From Lacrimispora sp. 210928-DFI.3.58 (lineage in GTDB: Bacteria > Bacillota > Clostridia > Lachnospirales > Lachnospiraceae): DNA of 64,000 nucleotides. This document shows positions 1 to 9,317 of this stretch, one piece after another. A program made the position numbers and the translations under genes. Every line of letters begins with the position of its first letter. Position 1 is the first letter of the stretch. The notes beneath the pieces were generated by a model. That model ran no database searches. It had not been told where the DNA came from and saw only the letters and a list, made by a program, of their open reading frames with translations. The stretch is taken from positions 62,001 to 126,000 of the forward strand of contig NZ_JAJCIC010000009.1 of NCBI RefSeq assembly GCF_020554865.1, given 5' to 3'.

Positions 1-549
1 GGCCTAGATTACGTGATCGTGCTGGGAGCCAGGGGAAAGGAGCACGCTGCAGTAAGCGATTCCCTGAAGAAGCGTCTGGACAAGGCCGTGGAGTACCTGG
101 AGGCAAACCCGGATACCATGCTGGTGCTCTCCGGGGGAAAGGTGCCTGGGGAAAAGGAAAGCGAGGCCCAGGCCATGTACCAGTATCTTGTATACAATGG
201 CGTGAGCCCGGAACATCTTCTTCTGGAGGAGCGGTCTGTCAGCACAGTGGAGAATATTGCCTACAGCAGGATCGTGATCGAGCGCCACAGGGAGAGGGAG
301 AAGGAAAACCGCCTTTCTATGCCGCGTCCGCGGGGCCATGGCCCCTATCTGGTGGCTGCGGATAAGCCCCTTGAGGTGGGGATCCTCACCAGCAATTTCC
401 ATGTCTACCGGGCAAAGCTGACAGCGGAAAAATGGGGCCTGGACAATGTATACGGCATTTCCGCAGAGTCGGATCCAGTGCTGTTCGTCCATCTGTGCGT
501 CAGGGAGTGGGCGTCCATCATCAAGGACAGGCTGATGGGAAATATGTAA
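1..549 (+). CDS. DUF218 (YdcF/SanA-like) family protein, 5' partial
   Basis: The reading frame is open from the first base, so the gene starts upstream of the window; 182 codons are visible. The DUF218 pattern is clear: an N-terminal 'VIVLGA' strand, 'LSGGK' near residue 50, 'SEAQAMYQYLV', then 'EERSVSTVENI', and 'ILTSNFHVYRA' late in the protein. Members are usually membrane-anchored with the catalytic-like fold outside the cell; any N-terminal membrane segment would lie outside the window. Their biochemical role is poorly defined (SanA and YdcF are linked to envelope function). The gap of about 240 bases to the peptidase gene holds several GC-rich inverted repeats but no terminator with a T-run. 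Confidence 0.85.
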   Translation, partial: GLDYVIVLGARGKEHAAVSDSLKKRLDKAVEYLEANPDTMLVLSGGKVPGEKESEAQAMYQYLVYNGVSPEHLLLEERSVSTVENIAYSRIVIERHREREKENRLSMPRPRGHGPYLVAADKPLEVGILTSNFHVYRAKLTAEKWGLDNVYGISAESDPVLFVHLCVREWASIIKDRLMGNM

Positions 550-787
550 GGCATTGGAAGGAATAGGAAGGCAGAGGACAGGTATAAACAGGCGGGCTGT
601 TTGGAAGAATAAGCCTGCATGCGTCCCGGCTGGCAAAGCGCCGCCGGGCTATGAAAAGCTGGCGGGCGCTTTTGGCATATCTGAATACATGCTGCCTGTC
701 CGGCGGCAGGACATTCGCAGCATAGAGGGCCGTAACAGGCCGCTATGGAGGAAAACAGAATCAGCAGGAAGACAGGAGAGATCGCAG

Positions 788-3736
788 ATGTTGGAGAAAC
801 AGAATCTGGAACGTGTAAAGGAGCTGGGCGCATACAGCCTTGCAGAGGAGCGGTATGTGGAGGAGATGCATTCCCAGGGAATGGTGCTGGAGCACAAAAG
901 GAGCGGGGCTAGGATATTCCTTATGTCCAATGAGGATGAGAACAAGGTATTTTCCATTGGCTTCCGCACGCCGCCTGATGACAGCACGGGACTTCCCCAT
1001 ATTTTAGAGCACAGCGTACTGGAAGGCTCTGAGAAGTTCCCTGTTAAGGATCCCTTTGTGGAGCTGGTAAAGGGCTCCTTAAATACCTTCTTAAACGCCA
1101 TGACCTACCCGGACAAGACCGTCTATCCGGTGGCAAGCTGCAATGACAAGGATTTCAGGAATCTGATGGATGTGTATCTGGACGGCGTCTTCCATCCGGC
1201 TATTTACAGGGAGCCGAAGATCTTTATGCAGGAGGGCTGGCATTATGAGCTGGAGTCTGAGGAAAAGCCTCTGACCATCAACGGCGTTGTGTACAACGAG
1301 ATGAAGGGAGCATTTTCCTCACCGGAAAGCGTACTTGACCGGTATACGAGGGCAGTGCTCTTCCCGGACAACAGCTACAGCAATGAATCCGGCGGAGACC
1401 CTTCCAGGATCCCGGACCTGACCTATGAGAAATTCATTGATTTCCATAAGAATTATTACCATCCTGCCAACAGCTATCTTTATCTCTATGGAAATATGGA
1501 CATGGCAGAGACCCTTGCCTGGCTGGATGAGGCCTACCTTTCCGGTTACGACAGGAAGGATTGCCACGCGGATTCCGGGATCGCCCTGCAGGCGGCATTT
1601 TCTGCTCCGACGGAAAAGGAGATCACCTACTCTGTGACGGAGGAGGAGGGCGTGGAGGATAGGACCTACCTGTCCATCAATACGGTAGTTGGCACAAATC
1701 TGGATCCGAAGCTCTATGTGGCCTTCCAGATTTTGGAATATACCCTCATCAATGCGCCTGGAGCTCCCTTAAAGCAGGCCCTGATTGATGCCCATATCGG
1801 TCAGGACATCCTGGGAGGATATGAGAACGGAATCCTGCAGCCCTACTTTTCCATGATCGCGAAAAATGCGAACAAGGAGCAGAAGGGTGAGTTTTTGGCA
1901 GTGGTAAAGGGAACTCTGCGCAGGCTGGCGGACCAGGGCATTGACAGAAGGAGCCTTTTGGCAGGCTTAAATTACTATGAGTTCCGCTACAGGGAGGCAG
2001 ACTACGGCTCTGCTCCCAAGGGGCTTATGTACGGTCTTTGGTCTATGGACAGCTGGCTTTACGATGGGGATCCCATGCTCCATCTGACCTACCAGGAAAC
2101 CTTTGATTTCCTGAAGAAGGCAGTGGATCAGGGGTATTTTGAAAGTCTTATAAGGGAGTATCTGCTGGATAATCCCCATGAGGCCGTTATCCTGGTAAGC
2201 CCTGAGGTGAACAAGACCGCCAGGGAAGACGAAAGGCTGGCAGAGCGGCTGGCCGACTATAAGGCCTCTCTCTCAGAGGAGGAGACCGGCAGCCTGGTGA
2301 GGCAGACAGCGGAGCTTAAGGCATACCAGGAGGAGCCCTCCTCTCAGGAGGATCTGGAAAAGATCCCCATGCTCCGGAGGGAAGACATTGACAGGCAGGG
2401 AAGCCCCTTTGCCTATGAGAAAAAGGAAGAAAACGGCGTGACTGTGATACACACGCCGATGTTTACAGCAGGCATCGGATATCTGAAGGTGCTGTTCGGT
2501 ACAGACAGGGTTCCCCAGGAGGATCTGCCCTATGTGGGACTGTTAAAATCTGTGCTGGGATATGTGGATACGGAAAATTACAGCTACAGTGACCTTACCA
2601 GCGAGATCTATTTAAACAGCGGCGGCATTGATTTCTCCGTAGCCTCCTATGTGGACAGGAGGAAGGAGGAGGGCTTCACTGGGGCCTTTGTGGCAAATGC
2701 AAAGGTGCTCTATGACAAGCTGGGCTTTGCCTTCTCCATGCTGGCGGAGATCCTGACGCGCTCAAAGCTGGGAGATGAGAAGCGGCTGGGAGAGATTCTG
2801 GATGAGACAAAGTCGAGAGCGAGGATGCGCATGGAAAACGGCTCCCACGCTGCGGCGGTGGGAAGGGCATCCGCCTATGTTTCCCCCTGGTCTGCATTTA
2901 ATGATGTGACAGGAGGAGTCGGATATTACCAATTTTTGGAGAATGTGACGGCCCGCTATGGAAAGGAGCCGGACTACCGCAGGGAATTGATCAAAAAGCT
3001 GGAGGAGACGGCCTTCCGGCTGTTCGCAGCGGACAATCTCCTTGTTGGCTATACGGCAGATGAGGAGGGCTACGCCTTTCTTCCAAAGGAGCTTCAGGCC
3101 TTCCGCACAGAGCTCTTTGAGGGAGAGAAGGGCCGTTTTGCCTTCACATTTACGCCTGACAATAAAAATGAAGGCTTTACCACAGCCTCCCAGGTAAACT
3201 ATGTGGCGCGCTGCGGGCATTTTGCTCCTGAGGACTACACGGGAGCCCTCAAGGTGTTGAAGGTGATCATGAATTATGAATACCTTTGGATGAATCTGCG
3301 TGTAAAGGGCGGGGCCTACGGCTGTATGAGCGGTTTCGGGCGTTCCGGAGAGGGATACTTTGTGTCCTACCGCGATCCGGGCCTTGGAAAGACGAACCGG
3401 ACATACGAGGGCATACCGGAATACCTGCGTCAGTTTTCCATTGACGACAGGGATATGACGAAATATGTGATCGGCGCCATCAGCGATGTGGATGCGCCCC
3501 TCACTCCATCCCTCAAGGGAAGCAGGAGCTTATCCGCTTATCTTTCCGGCGTCACAGATGAGATGGTGCAGAGGGAGAGAGAGCAGATACTGGATGTGAC
3601 CCAGGAGGATATACGGGCTCTATCCGGCCTCACAGAAGCCATTCTGGGCACAGGTGCTCTGTGCGTGATCGGAAATGACGAGCAGATAAAGGCAGAGAAG
3701 GAAATGTTCGGTGAAATAAAGGGGCTGTATCATTAA
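788..3736 (+). CDS. M16C-family zinc metallopeptidase (PreP/Cym1-like)
   Basis: A 982-residue insulinase-superfamily peptidase. The inverted zinc motif HxxEH is present as 'HILEHS' about 70 residues in, and the downstream 'YNEMKGAFSSPESVLD' segment is typical of M16C (presequence-protease type) enzymes, which have four homologous domains fused in one chain. The length fits the family (about 970). Such enzymes degrade short unstructured peptides in a closed chamber. No signal peptide is seen, so a cytoplasmic location is likely. The frame is open further up, but I chose ATG 788 because 'aggaga' lies about 8 bases before it and residues upstream of it do not look like protein family sequence. 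Era follows after 19 bases, so cotranscription is possible. Confidence 0.9.
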   Translation: MLEKQNLERVKELGAYSLAEERYVEEMHSQGMVLEHKRSGARIFLMSNEDENKVFSIGFRTPPDDSTGLPHILEHSVLEGSEKFPVKDPFVELVKGSLNTFLNAMTYPDKTVYPVASCNDKDFRNLMDVYLDGVFHPAIYREPKIFMQEGWHYELESEEKPLTINGVVYNEMKGAFSSPESVLDRYTRAVLFPDNSYSNESGGDPSRIPDLTYEKFIDFHKNYYHPANSYLYLYGNMDMAETLAWLDEAYLSGYDRKDCHADSGIALQAAFSAPTEKEITYSVTEEEGVEDRTYLSINTVVGTNLDPKLYVAFQILEYTLINAPGAPLKQALIDAHIGQDILGGYENGILQPYFSMIAKNANKEQKGEFLAVVKGTLRRLADQGIDRRSLLAGLNYYEFRYREADYGSAPKGLMYGLWSMDSWLYDGDPMLHLTYQETFDFLKKAVDQGYFESLIREYLLDNPHEAVILVSPEVNKTAREDERLAERLADYKASLSEEETGSLVRQTAELKAYQEEPSSQEDLEKIPMLRREDIDRQGSPFAYEKKEENGVTVIHTPMFTAGIGYLKVLFGTDRVPQEDLPYVGLLKSVLGYVDTENYSYSDLTSEIYLNSGGIDFSVASYVDRRKEEGFTGAFVANAKVLYDKLGFAFSMLAEILTRSKLGDEKRLGEILDETKSRARMRMENGSHAAAVGRASAYVSPWSAFNDVTGGVGYYQFLENVTARYGKEPDYRRELIKKLEETAFRLFAADNLLVGYTADEEGYAFLPKELQAFRTELFEGEKGRFAFTFTPDNKNEGFTTASQVNYVARCGHFAPEDYTGALKVLKVIMNYEYLWMNLRVKGGAYGCMSGFGRSGEGYFVSYRDPGLGKTNRTYEGIPEYLRQFSIDDRDMTKYVIGAISDVDAPLTPSLKGSRSLSAYLSGVTDEMVQREREQILDVTQEDIRALSGLTEAILGTGALCVIGNDEQIKAEKEMFGEIKGLYH

Positions 3737-3755
3737 AAAGAACAGGAGTAAAATA

Positions 3756-4670
3756 ATGGATCAGACAGTACAGAAGAAATCGGGCTTTGTCACCTTGATC
3801 GGCAGGCCGAATGTGGGAAAATCCACCCTCATGAATCATTTGATCGGGCAGAAGATCGCCATCACCTCAGATAAGCCCCAGACCACCAGGAACAGGATAC
3901 AGACCGTGTACACAGACGACAGGGGACAGATCATTTTCTTAGACACCCCCGGCATCCACAAGGCAAAGAACAAGCTGGGCGAGTACATGGTAAATGTGGC
4001 GGAGCATACCTTAAAGGAGGTGGATGTGATCCTGTGGCTGGTGGAGCCCACCACCTTTATCGGCGCAGGAGAGCGCCATATTGCAGAGCAGCTAAACAGG
4101 GTGAACACTCCGGTGATCTTAGTCATCAACAAGATCGACACAGTAAAGCAGCAGGAGGAGATCCTGACCTTTATCAATGCCTACAAGGATGTGTGCAAAT
4201 TTGCAGAGATCGTGCCTCTCTCCGCCCTGAAGGAGAAGAACACGGACCTGCTGCTCACGCTTTTGTTCCAGTACCTGCCCTATGGGCCTCAGTTTTACGA
4301 TGAGGACACGGTGACAGACCAGCCCATGCGGCAGATCGCCGCAGAGCTGGTCCGTGAAAAGGCCCTAAGACTTTTGGACGACGAGATCCCCCATGGCATC
4401 GCCGTTACCATTGAAAAAATGCGGGAGCGCCCAAACGGGATCATTGACATCGAGGCCAGCATTGTCTGCGAGCGGGATTCCCACAAGGGCATCATCATCG
4501 GCAAGGGCGGCTCCATGTTAAAGCGCATCGGCACCGAGGCCCGCAAAGAGATCGAGCACATGATGGACACAAAGGTGAACCTGCAGCTCTGGGTAAAGGT
4601 GAGGAAGGAATGGCGCGACAGCGAGCTGTACATGAAGAATTATGGATATAATGAGAAGGACCTCGGCTGA
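3756..4670 (+). CDS. era: GTPase Era
   Basis: A 304-residue Era GTPase, which binds the 3' end of 16S rRNA and assists 30S subunit maturation. G1 is 'GRPNVGKS' (residues 16-23), G3 is 'DTPG', G4 is 'NKID', and the C-terminal KH domain contains 'GKGG' within 'IIIGKGGSMLKRIG'. Length is normal. ATG 3756 follows an AGGAG site ('aacaggagtaaaata'). recO follows after 76 bases; the era-recO order is common in Firmicutes and supports both calls. No key residue is missing. Confidence 0.98.
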   Translation: MDQTVQKKSGFVTLIGRPNVGKSTLMNHLIGQKIAITSDKPQTTRNRIQTVYTDDRGQIIFLDTPGIHKAKNKLGEYMVNVAEHTLKEVDVILWLVEPTTFIGAGERHIAEQLNRVNTPVILVINKIDTVKQQEEILTFINAYKDVCKFAEIVPLSALKEKNTDLLLTLLFQYLPYGPQFYDEDTVTDQPMRQIAAELVREKALRLLDDEIPHGIAVTIEKMRERPNGIIDIEASIVCERDSHKGIIIGKGGSMLKRIGTEARKEIEHMMDTKVNLQLWVKVRKEWRDSELYMKNYGYNEKDLG

Positions 4671-4746
4671 CAAAAGATCATCTCACAAGACCGGGTGCAA
4701 AGGGACTTTGAGAGTAACATAAAAAGAAAAGGAGGAAGGAGCGGGA

Positions 4747-5409
4747 ATGAGAGAGACAGTGACACTCACAGGTATTGTCCTTATTTCCGCTCCTTCCGGC
4801 GAATATGACAGAAGGCTGGTGCTCCTCACAAAGGAGCGGGGAAAGGTGACAGCCTTTGCCCATGGGGCCAGGAAGCCGGGGAATCCGCTGATGGCTGCCA
4901 GCCGCACCTTTTCTTTTGGCTCCTTTTCCCTGTATGAGGGAAGAAGCGCCTACAACCTCCAGTCAGCCCAGATATCCAATTATTTTGATGAGCTGTCTAC
5001 CGACATGGAGGCAGCCTGCTACGGCTCCTATTTTCTGGAGGCAGCCTCCTACTATGCCCAGGAGAATATGGATGAGACGGAGCTGCTAAAGCTTCTCTAC
5101 CAGTCCCTGCGCGCTCTGACAAAGCCTGCTCTTCCCAACCGTCTGGTACGCCGGGTGTTTGAGTTAAAGGCCATGGTGATCGAAGGGGAGTATACGGAAA
5201 AGCCGCCCATGGCTGTATCGGAGTCCTGTACATACGCCTGGGAATATGTGGTGTATTCGCCCAGCCAGTCCCTCTACAATTTTACTCTGAAGGAGGAAGT
5301 CCTTTTGGAGTTTGAGCGGGCGGTGGAGAGCAGCCGCAGGCGCTTTGTGCGCCATGAATTCCGCTCATTGGAGATTTTGGAGATGATGGCCGTAACATTC
5401 ACAGCATAA
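4747..5409 (+). CDS. recO: DNA repair protein RecO
   Basis: A 220-residue RecO, which loads RecA at gaps together with RecR. The N-terminal OB-fold is recognisable from 'TGIVLISAPSGEYDRRLVLL' and 'KVTAFAHGARKP', followed by the helical domain ('FELKAMVIEGEYTE'). It is somewhat short, and the C-terminal CxxC...CxxC zinc finger of many RecO proteins is absent: only one Cys remains in that stretch ('SESCTYAW'). This loss occurs in some Clostridia, so it is a lineage trait and not obvious decay. ATG 4747 is preceded by a GGAGGAAGGAGCGGGA site. Confidence 0.93.
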   Translation: MRETVTLTGIVLISAPSGEYDRRLVLLTKERGKVTAFAHGARKPGNPLMAASRTFSFGSFSLYEGRSAYNLQSAQISNYFDELSTDMEAACYGSYFLEAASYYAQENMDETELLKLLYQSLRALTKPALPNRLVRRVFELKAMVIEGEYTEKPPMAVSESCTYAWEYVVYSPSQSLYNFTLKEEVLLEFERAVESSRRRFVRHEFRSLEILEMMAVTFTA

Positions 5410-5425
5410 TTCGCGAACATAAGTC

Positions 5426-5454
5426 TTGAAATTATGAAATTCAGAGGCTATAAT
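5426..5454 (+). promoter_or_regulatory. Sigma-A-type promoter for the lipoprotein gene
   Basis: TTGAAA at 5426-5431 and TATAAT at 5449-5454 are separated by exactly 17 bases. The site lies just after recO and about 50 bases before the lipoprotein start codon, so the lipoprotein probably has its own transcript. Confidence 0.7.
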
Positions 5455-5505
5455 ATATGCCATATGCCCCATAAGTGGTGGCTTTGTGATGGAAAGGAAT
5501 TGGTT

Positions 5506-6147
5506 ATGAAAAAGAGGATATCAGCAGCAGGAGCATTGGCCCTTGCCGCAATGCTGCTTGTGACAGGCTGTTCCATAGTAGGCGGCGGGAAAAGCGGTTT
5601 CCAGCCAAAGGAAAACTGCGCCTACATTGAAAAGGATGGAAAGGTTCAGTGGGCATCGGTAGAGACCTATGGAGAGGGAGCGTTTTCAGAGGAGGAGATG
5701 CTTGCCTCTGCAAATGAGCGTATTGGGGACTTTAACCGTTCTCTGGGAAAGGAAAATGCAGATCCTCTTCCTGTAGCCGTAGTGTCAGGCTCCTTAAAGG
5801 ACGGAAAGGCAGTTTTAGTGACAGCCTATGATACCCCGGAACGTCTGGTGGAATTTGCCCAGAGTATTGGTGATTATAATGTTGGCTTTACCCAGATGTC
5901 AACCGGGACGATCGACAGTATGGCCGGAGAGCTGAACAGTGTTTCCTGTCTGGATTACAGCGGCAAGGCACTGGAGGATCCGGCAGGCGCTGCAAAGGAC
6001 GGCGGAAAGCTGGTGATCAAGGCAGAGGGACCGGGCCTGATACGCACAGAGGATAAGATCAAGCTGGTAAGCGAGGGCTGCAGTCTGAGGGATGAGCACA
6101 CGGTGCAGACAGCGGCAGAGGGCATCAGCTATATTGTTACCAGGTAA
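5506..6147 (+). CDS. Putative lipoprotein of unknown function
   Basis: A 213-residue protein with a lipoprotein signal: 'MKKR' then a hydrophobic stretch and a lipobox 'LVTGC' near residue 20, so it should be anchored on the outer face of the membrane. I do not recognise the mature domain (beginning 'ENCAYIEKDGKVQWASVETY'); it is soluble-looking, acidic, and has no membrane segments. The frame is open 24 codons further up, but ATG 5506 gives the signal peptide and follows 'ggaaagga'. It stands alone between recO and glyS with its own promoter. Function cannot be assigned from sequence. Confidence 0.8.
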   Translation: MKKRISAAGALALAAMLLVTGCSIVGGGKSGFQPKENCAYIEKDGKVQWASVETYGEGAFSEEEMLASANERIGDFNRSLGKENADPLPVAVVSGSLKDGKAVLVTAYDTPERLVEFAQSIGDYNVGFTQMSTGTIDSMAGELNSVSCLDYSGKALEDPAGAAKDGGKLVIKAEGPGLIRTEDKIKLVSEGCSLRDEHTVQTAAEGISYIVTR

Positions 6148-6152
6148 GTTAT

Positions 6153-6183
6153 ATTATGAGAACCGCTTCGCGAACCTCATAAT
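6153..6183. repeat. Imperfect inverted repeat between lipoprotein gene and glyS
   Basis: ATTATGAG (6153-6160) pairs with CTCATAAT (6176-6183) around the self-complementary core 'ttcgcgaa'. The arm TTATGAGAA recurs at 6211, and 'ttcgcgaac' is also seen after recO at 5410. It may be a small hairpin downstream of the lipoprotein gene; its role is unknown. Confidence 0.5.
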
Positions 6184-6192
6184 CGGATTTAC

Positions 6193-6213
6193 GGCGCACA
6201 AAACGCGCCTTTT
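6193..6213 (+). terminator. Weak intrinsic terminator
   Basis: GGCGC (6193-6197) pairs with GCGCC (6205-6209) around a 7-base loop and is followed by TTTT. The stem is short, so this is a tentative stop for the lipoprotein transcript before glyS. Confidence 0.4.
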
Positions 6214-6325
6214 ATGAGAAGCTGTATTATAAAGTAACAGTCCAAAACGGCCCCTCTTCCCCACCGAAAAAGCCGCTCTGAACTGTTTCGAATATATCAT
6301 CATAATTAAAGAGAGGATATTGATT

Positions 6326-7714
6326 ATGGAAAAGACAATGGAGAAAATCGTGGCACTTGCCAAGAACAGAGGCTTCGTATATCCGGGTTCTGAAATCTAC
6401 GGCGGCCTTGCCAACACCTGGGATTACGGTAATCTGGGTGTAGAGCTTAAGAATAACGTAAAAAAGGCCTGGTGGCAGAAATTTGTCATGGAGAGCCCCT
6501 ACAATGTAGGTGTTGACTGCGCTATTCTTATGAACTCCCAGACATGGGTAGCCAGCGGACACTTAGGCGGCTTCTCTGACCCGCTGATGGATTGTAAGCA
6601 GTGTAAGGAGCGTTTCCGCGCGGACAAGCTGATCGAGGATTACAACGATGAGCACGGCATCACCATGGAGGGCTCTGTTGACGGCTGGTCCCAGGAGCAG
6701 ATGAAGCAGTACATTGAGGACAAGCATATCTGCTGTCCAAGCTGCGGCGCCCATGACTTTACAGATATCCGCCAGTTTAATCTGATGTTCAAGACCTTCC
6801 AGGGCGTGACCGAGGATGCGAAGAATACCGTATATCTCCGTCCTGAGACTGCCCAGGGTATTTTTGTAAACTTTAAGAATGTACAGAGAACCTCCAGAAA
6901 GAAGGTTCCCTTCGGTATCGGACAGATCGGTAAGTCCTTCCGCAATGAGATCACTCCCGGTAACTTTACCTTCCGCACAAGAGAGTTTGAGCAGATGGAG
7001 CTGGAGTTTTTCTGCAAGCCGGGAACAGACCTGGAGTGGTTTGCTTACTGGAAGCAGTTCTGCATTAACTGGCTGAAGACCTTAGGCATCAAGGACGATG
7101 AGATGCGCGCAAGAGACCACTCCCCGGAGGAGCTGTGCTTCTACAGCAAGGCTACCACTGACATCGAGTTCCTGTTCCCCTTTGGCTGGGGCGAGCTGTG
7201 GGGCATTGCAGACAGAACAGACTACGATCTGACACAGCACCAGACTGTATCCGGCCAGGATATGTCCTACTTTGACGACGAGGCAAAGGAGAAATACATT
7301 CCTTATGTCATAGAGCCGTCCCTGGGCGCAGACCGCGTGACCTTAGCTTTCCTTTGCGCAGCCTATGACGAGGAGGAGATCGGCGAAGGAGATGTGAGGA
7401 CCGTCCTTCATTTCCATCCTGCTATCGCACCTGTAAAGGTAGGCGTACTTCCTCTGTCCAAGAAGCTGAACGAGGGCGCAGAGAAGATCTACACAGAGCT
7501 GTCCAAATACTTCAACTGTGAGTTTGACGACAGAGGCAACATCGGAAAGCGCTACAGAAGACAGGATGAGATCGGCACACCATTCTGCATCACCTATGAC
7601 TTTGACTCCGAGACAGATCAGGCTGTAACTGTCCGCGACCGCGACACCATGGAGCAGGTACGTATTCCGATCGCAGAGCTGAAGGATTACTTTGCTGAGA
7701 AGTTTATGTTCTAA
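6326..7714 (+). CDS. glyS: Glycyl-tRNA synthetase (single-chain alpha2 type)
   Basis: A 462-residue class II synthetase that charges tRNA-Gly. It opens with '[19 protein letters not shown]' and '[13 protein letters not shown]', which are diagnostic of the dimeric GlyRS (GRS1 type), and contains 'FNLMF', '[12 protein letters not shown]', '[20 protein letters not shown]' and a C-terminal anticodon-binding domain starting around '[14 protein letters not shown]'. A TTG at 6320 is in frame, but ATG 6326 has the better spacing from the GAGAGGA site. I looked for a T-box leader upstream and saw no TGGNACC antiterminator motif. A terminator follows directly. Confidence 0.97.
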   Translation: MEKTMEKIVALAKNRGFVYPGSEIYGGLANTWDYGNLGVELKNNVKKAWWQKFVMESPYNVGVDCAILMNSQTWVASGHLGGFSDPLMDCKQCKERFRADKLIEDYNDEHGITMEGSVDGWSQEQMKQYIEDKHICCPSCGAHDFTDIRQFNLMFKTFQGVTEDAKNTVYLRPETAQGIFVNFKNVQRTSRKKVPFGIGQIGKSFRNEITPGNFTFRTREFEQMELEFFCKPGTDLEWFAYWKQFCINWLKTLGIKDDEMRARDHSPEELCFYSKATTDIEFLFPFGWGELWGIADRTDYDLTQHQTVSGQDMSYFDDEAKEKYIPYVIEPSLGADRVTLAFLCAAYDEEEIGEGDVRTVLHFHPAIAPVKVGVLPLSKKLNEGAEKIYTELSKYFNCEFDDRGNIGKRYRRQDEIGTPFCITYDFDSETDQAVTVRDRDTMEQVRIPIAELKDYFAEKFMF

Positions 7715-7727
7715 TTGATAAAAGGAA

Positions 7728-7768
7728 AACCGCATTGTGGATAACGGCACAATGCGGTTATTTTTTAT
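7728..7768 (+). terminator. Intrinsic terminator of glyS
   Basis: AACCGCATTGTG (7728-7739) pairs perfectly with CACAATGCGGTT (7748-7759) and is followed by an ATTTTTTAT run. Confidence 0.95.
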
Positions 7769-7807
7769 AGGAAACGCCTTCGGAGCCGGATTCTTTTTTT
7801 ATAGTTT

Positions 7808-8038
7808 TCAAACACAAAATTCTGAAACCTTCGGACAGTGGGGCGCAGGGGTTCGTCTTTTTTTCCAGAACATATACATGGATCTGTATAAAATACAATC
7901 TTCTATGGTAAGGAGCTTGACGTTTTGGTAGCGCGCTCCGATCACATGGGGGATTAAGCCTACACATTCTCCAGTATCCACAATGCCGGCAATCATGATT
8001 TCATTGGTAACCTCATGAACAATATTGGGGACGAAGTT
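7808..8038 (-). pseudogene. LysR-family regulator, C-terminal remnant
   Basis: The minus-strand frame reads 'FVPNIVHEVTNEIMIAG', then 'VDTGECVGLIPHV', 'NVKLLTIED' and 'RSMYMFWKKR', which is the end of a LysR effector-binding domain (the 'valla.G.GialiP...R.iyl.w' pattern). The C-terminus ('EFCV' then stop) appears intact, but the fragment has no start, no helix-turn-helix and only about 75 codons. At the other end it abuts the AlbA_2 fragment near 8038. I infer a deletion or insertion that removed the rest of the gene. Confidence 0.7.
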
Positions 8039-8039
8039 A

Positions 8040-8702
8040 TGCTATGGAAAAGAACTTCTGCTCCTTCAGATTCCTGCAGGTGCTGAAACACCATATTATT
8101 ATATCGGTGATGGTGTAACAGAAGCATATATTCGTATCGGAAATGAAAGCGTTGTTGCTGATGCGACTGAATTAAAACGTCTGGTCATGCGTGGCAGAAA
8201 TTCATCTTACGATTCTCTAATGTCTCCGTATAATTTGAGGACTTCTCTTTTAGCAAGCTGAGAGAACGTTACAAATCATGGACGGGAAACAGCATGACAG
8301 AGAAAAGCTTTGAGTCTTTTGGCATTAGGGATGCGCAGGGATATCTTACCTGTGCAGGTGCATTACTTGCTAACGATGCTCCTGTTCGATGGTCTCGCCT
8401 TTTCTGCACAAGATGGAATGGACTGGATAAAAGCGGTGGACAGATTGATGCTTTGGATAGTGCCGAGTACACAGGTAGTCTTATCATTCTTCTAAATGAA
8501 GGCATTAAATGAAGCTTTAACAGAGAATCAAAAATTACTGCTCGATATACTGCATAGCAATCCTGCTATTACGCAAAAGGAAATTATTGCGAATACGTTT
8601 TTGTCAAGAAGTACCGTTCAGAGGACGATTAAAGAACTTACAGAAAAAGGAAAATTGAAACGTGTAGGTTCCCAAAAAGCTGGTAGTTGGATTGTATGCT
8701 GA
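8040..8702 (+). pseudogene. AlbA_2 / Schlafen-type ATP-binding protein, decayed
   Basis: Three pieces of one family occur in order. 'YYYIGDGVTEAYIRIGNES' is the end of the AlbA_2 (divergent AAA-4) domain. After a frameshift near 8236 the frame continues 'EDFSFSKLRERYKSWTG' and 'FGIRDAQGYLTCAGALL'. At 8496-8702 there is a C-terminal winged-helix ('ITQKEIIANTFLSRSTVQR'). Family members are about 450-550 residues; here the N-terminus is missing, one frame is shifted and the middle is deleted between the second and third pieces, which overlap at about 8500. The gene cannot make a full product. These proteins are thought to be DNA- or RNA-binding regulators and are often in mobile regions. Confidence 0.75.
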
Positions 8703-9165
8703 AAAGGCCAGGGAAACCTACGGGGCCGCATTATTTGAGCCGCCAAAGTGTGGATATTGCCCATGGGATCATCGCTGATGTGGCAGTGACTCCAGGAAAC
8801 GTAAATGACTCCGGCCCTTATTTAGAACGGATTGAGTATATGCGGAATCGTCTGGAACTACACATCAAAACAGCAGGGGGAGACAGGGCATATGGAACCA
8901 GCTGATACTGTGTAGCCTTGAAATGGAGGAATTCAATATTTGCAGGGTTTATCGTGTGGAATGTAAAGAATGCAAACCCTGTCTAATGTTTAGCCGATGC
9001 GTGGGTTCCAGTCAAAAGAGTTGGACAGTTCGTGTAAACTTCTTTGAGGAAGCGGAAACTCACTGCCTCTTATCAGCAATGGCCTTAAATCTAAAATGGA
9101 TGGTAAATGTTTGGAGTGATGCCGGGAGGCCTCTTTTCTATTACGCTCGTCCCTCGCTCCATAAA
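8703..9165 (+). mobile_element. IS1182-family transposase remnant
   Basis: Two out-of-frame pieces match one DDE transposase family. 8700-8905 reads 'YLSRQSVDIAHGIIADVAV', 'TPGNVNDSGPYLERI' and 'AGGDRAYG', around the second catalytic Asp. 8923-9165 reads 'YRVECKECKPCLMFSRCV' then 'ETHCLLSAMALNLKWMV', the Cys-containing and C-terminal parts. A frame change and stop at about 8903 separate them, the first catalytic region is absent, and I find no paired terminal repeats, so the element is dead. It adjoins the AlbA_2 fragment at about 8700. Confidence 0.75.
9134..9164. repeat. Copy 1 of a short interspersed sequence
   Basis: A roughly 30-base stretch containing 'cgctcgtccctcgctccat' reappears with few differences at 50669-50698 between ribBA and ribH. 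Here it sits at the end of the IS1182 remnant. Both copies are outside intact genes. Confidence 0.45.
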
Positions 9166-9232
9166 AACTTACAGGAGAAACAAGGAAAAACCTAAATTTT
9201 AGAATGATTTTATAAATGAAAACAGGGAAGTA

Positions 9233-9241
9233 TGCTATAAT
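9233..9241 (+). promoter_or_regulatory. Extended -10 promoter for the kinase/regulator pair
   Basis: TGC TATAAT (TATAAT at 9236-9241) forms an extended -10 element about 75 bases before the kinase start. No good -35 is visible at 17 bases, which is tolerable for extended -10 promoters. Confidence 0.5.
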
Positions 9242-9317
9242 CTTGTTAGAGCTTGTGCTCTTAAGGCGACACTTTGTCTCCCTTTCCCACACTCTTCAAA
9301 AAAGGAGAATGGGCAAT

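Noticed and set aside
554..787. In-frame N-terminal extension of the M16C peptidase
   Set aside because: The translated stretch is basic and low in family-like features, and a good ribosome site precedes ATG 788.
6148..6325. T-box leader for glyS
   Set aside because: No TGGNACC antiterminator or specifier-loop pattern; only small inverted repeats.
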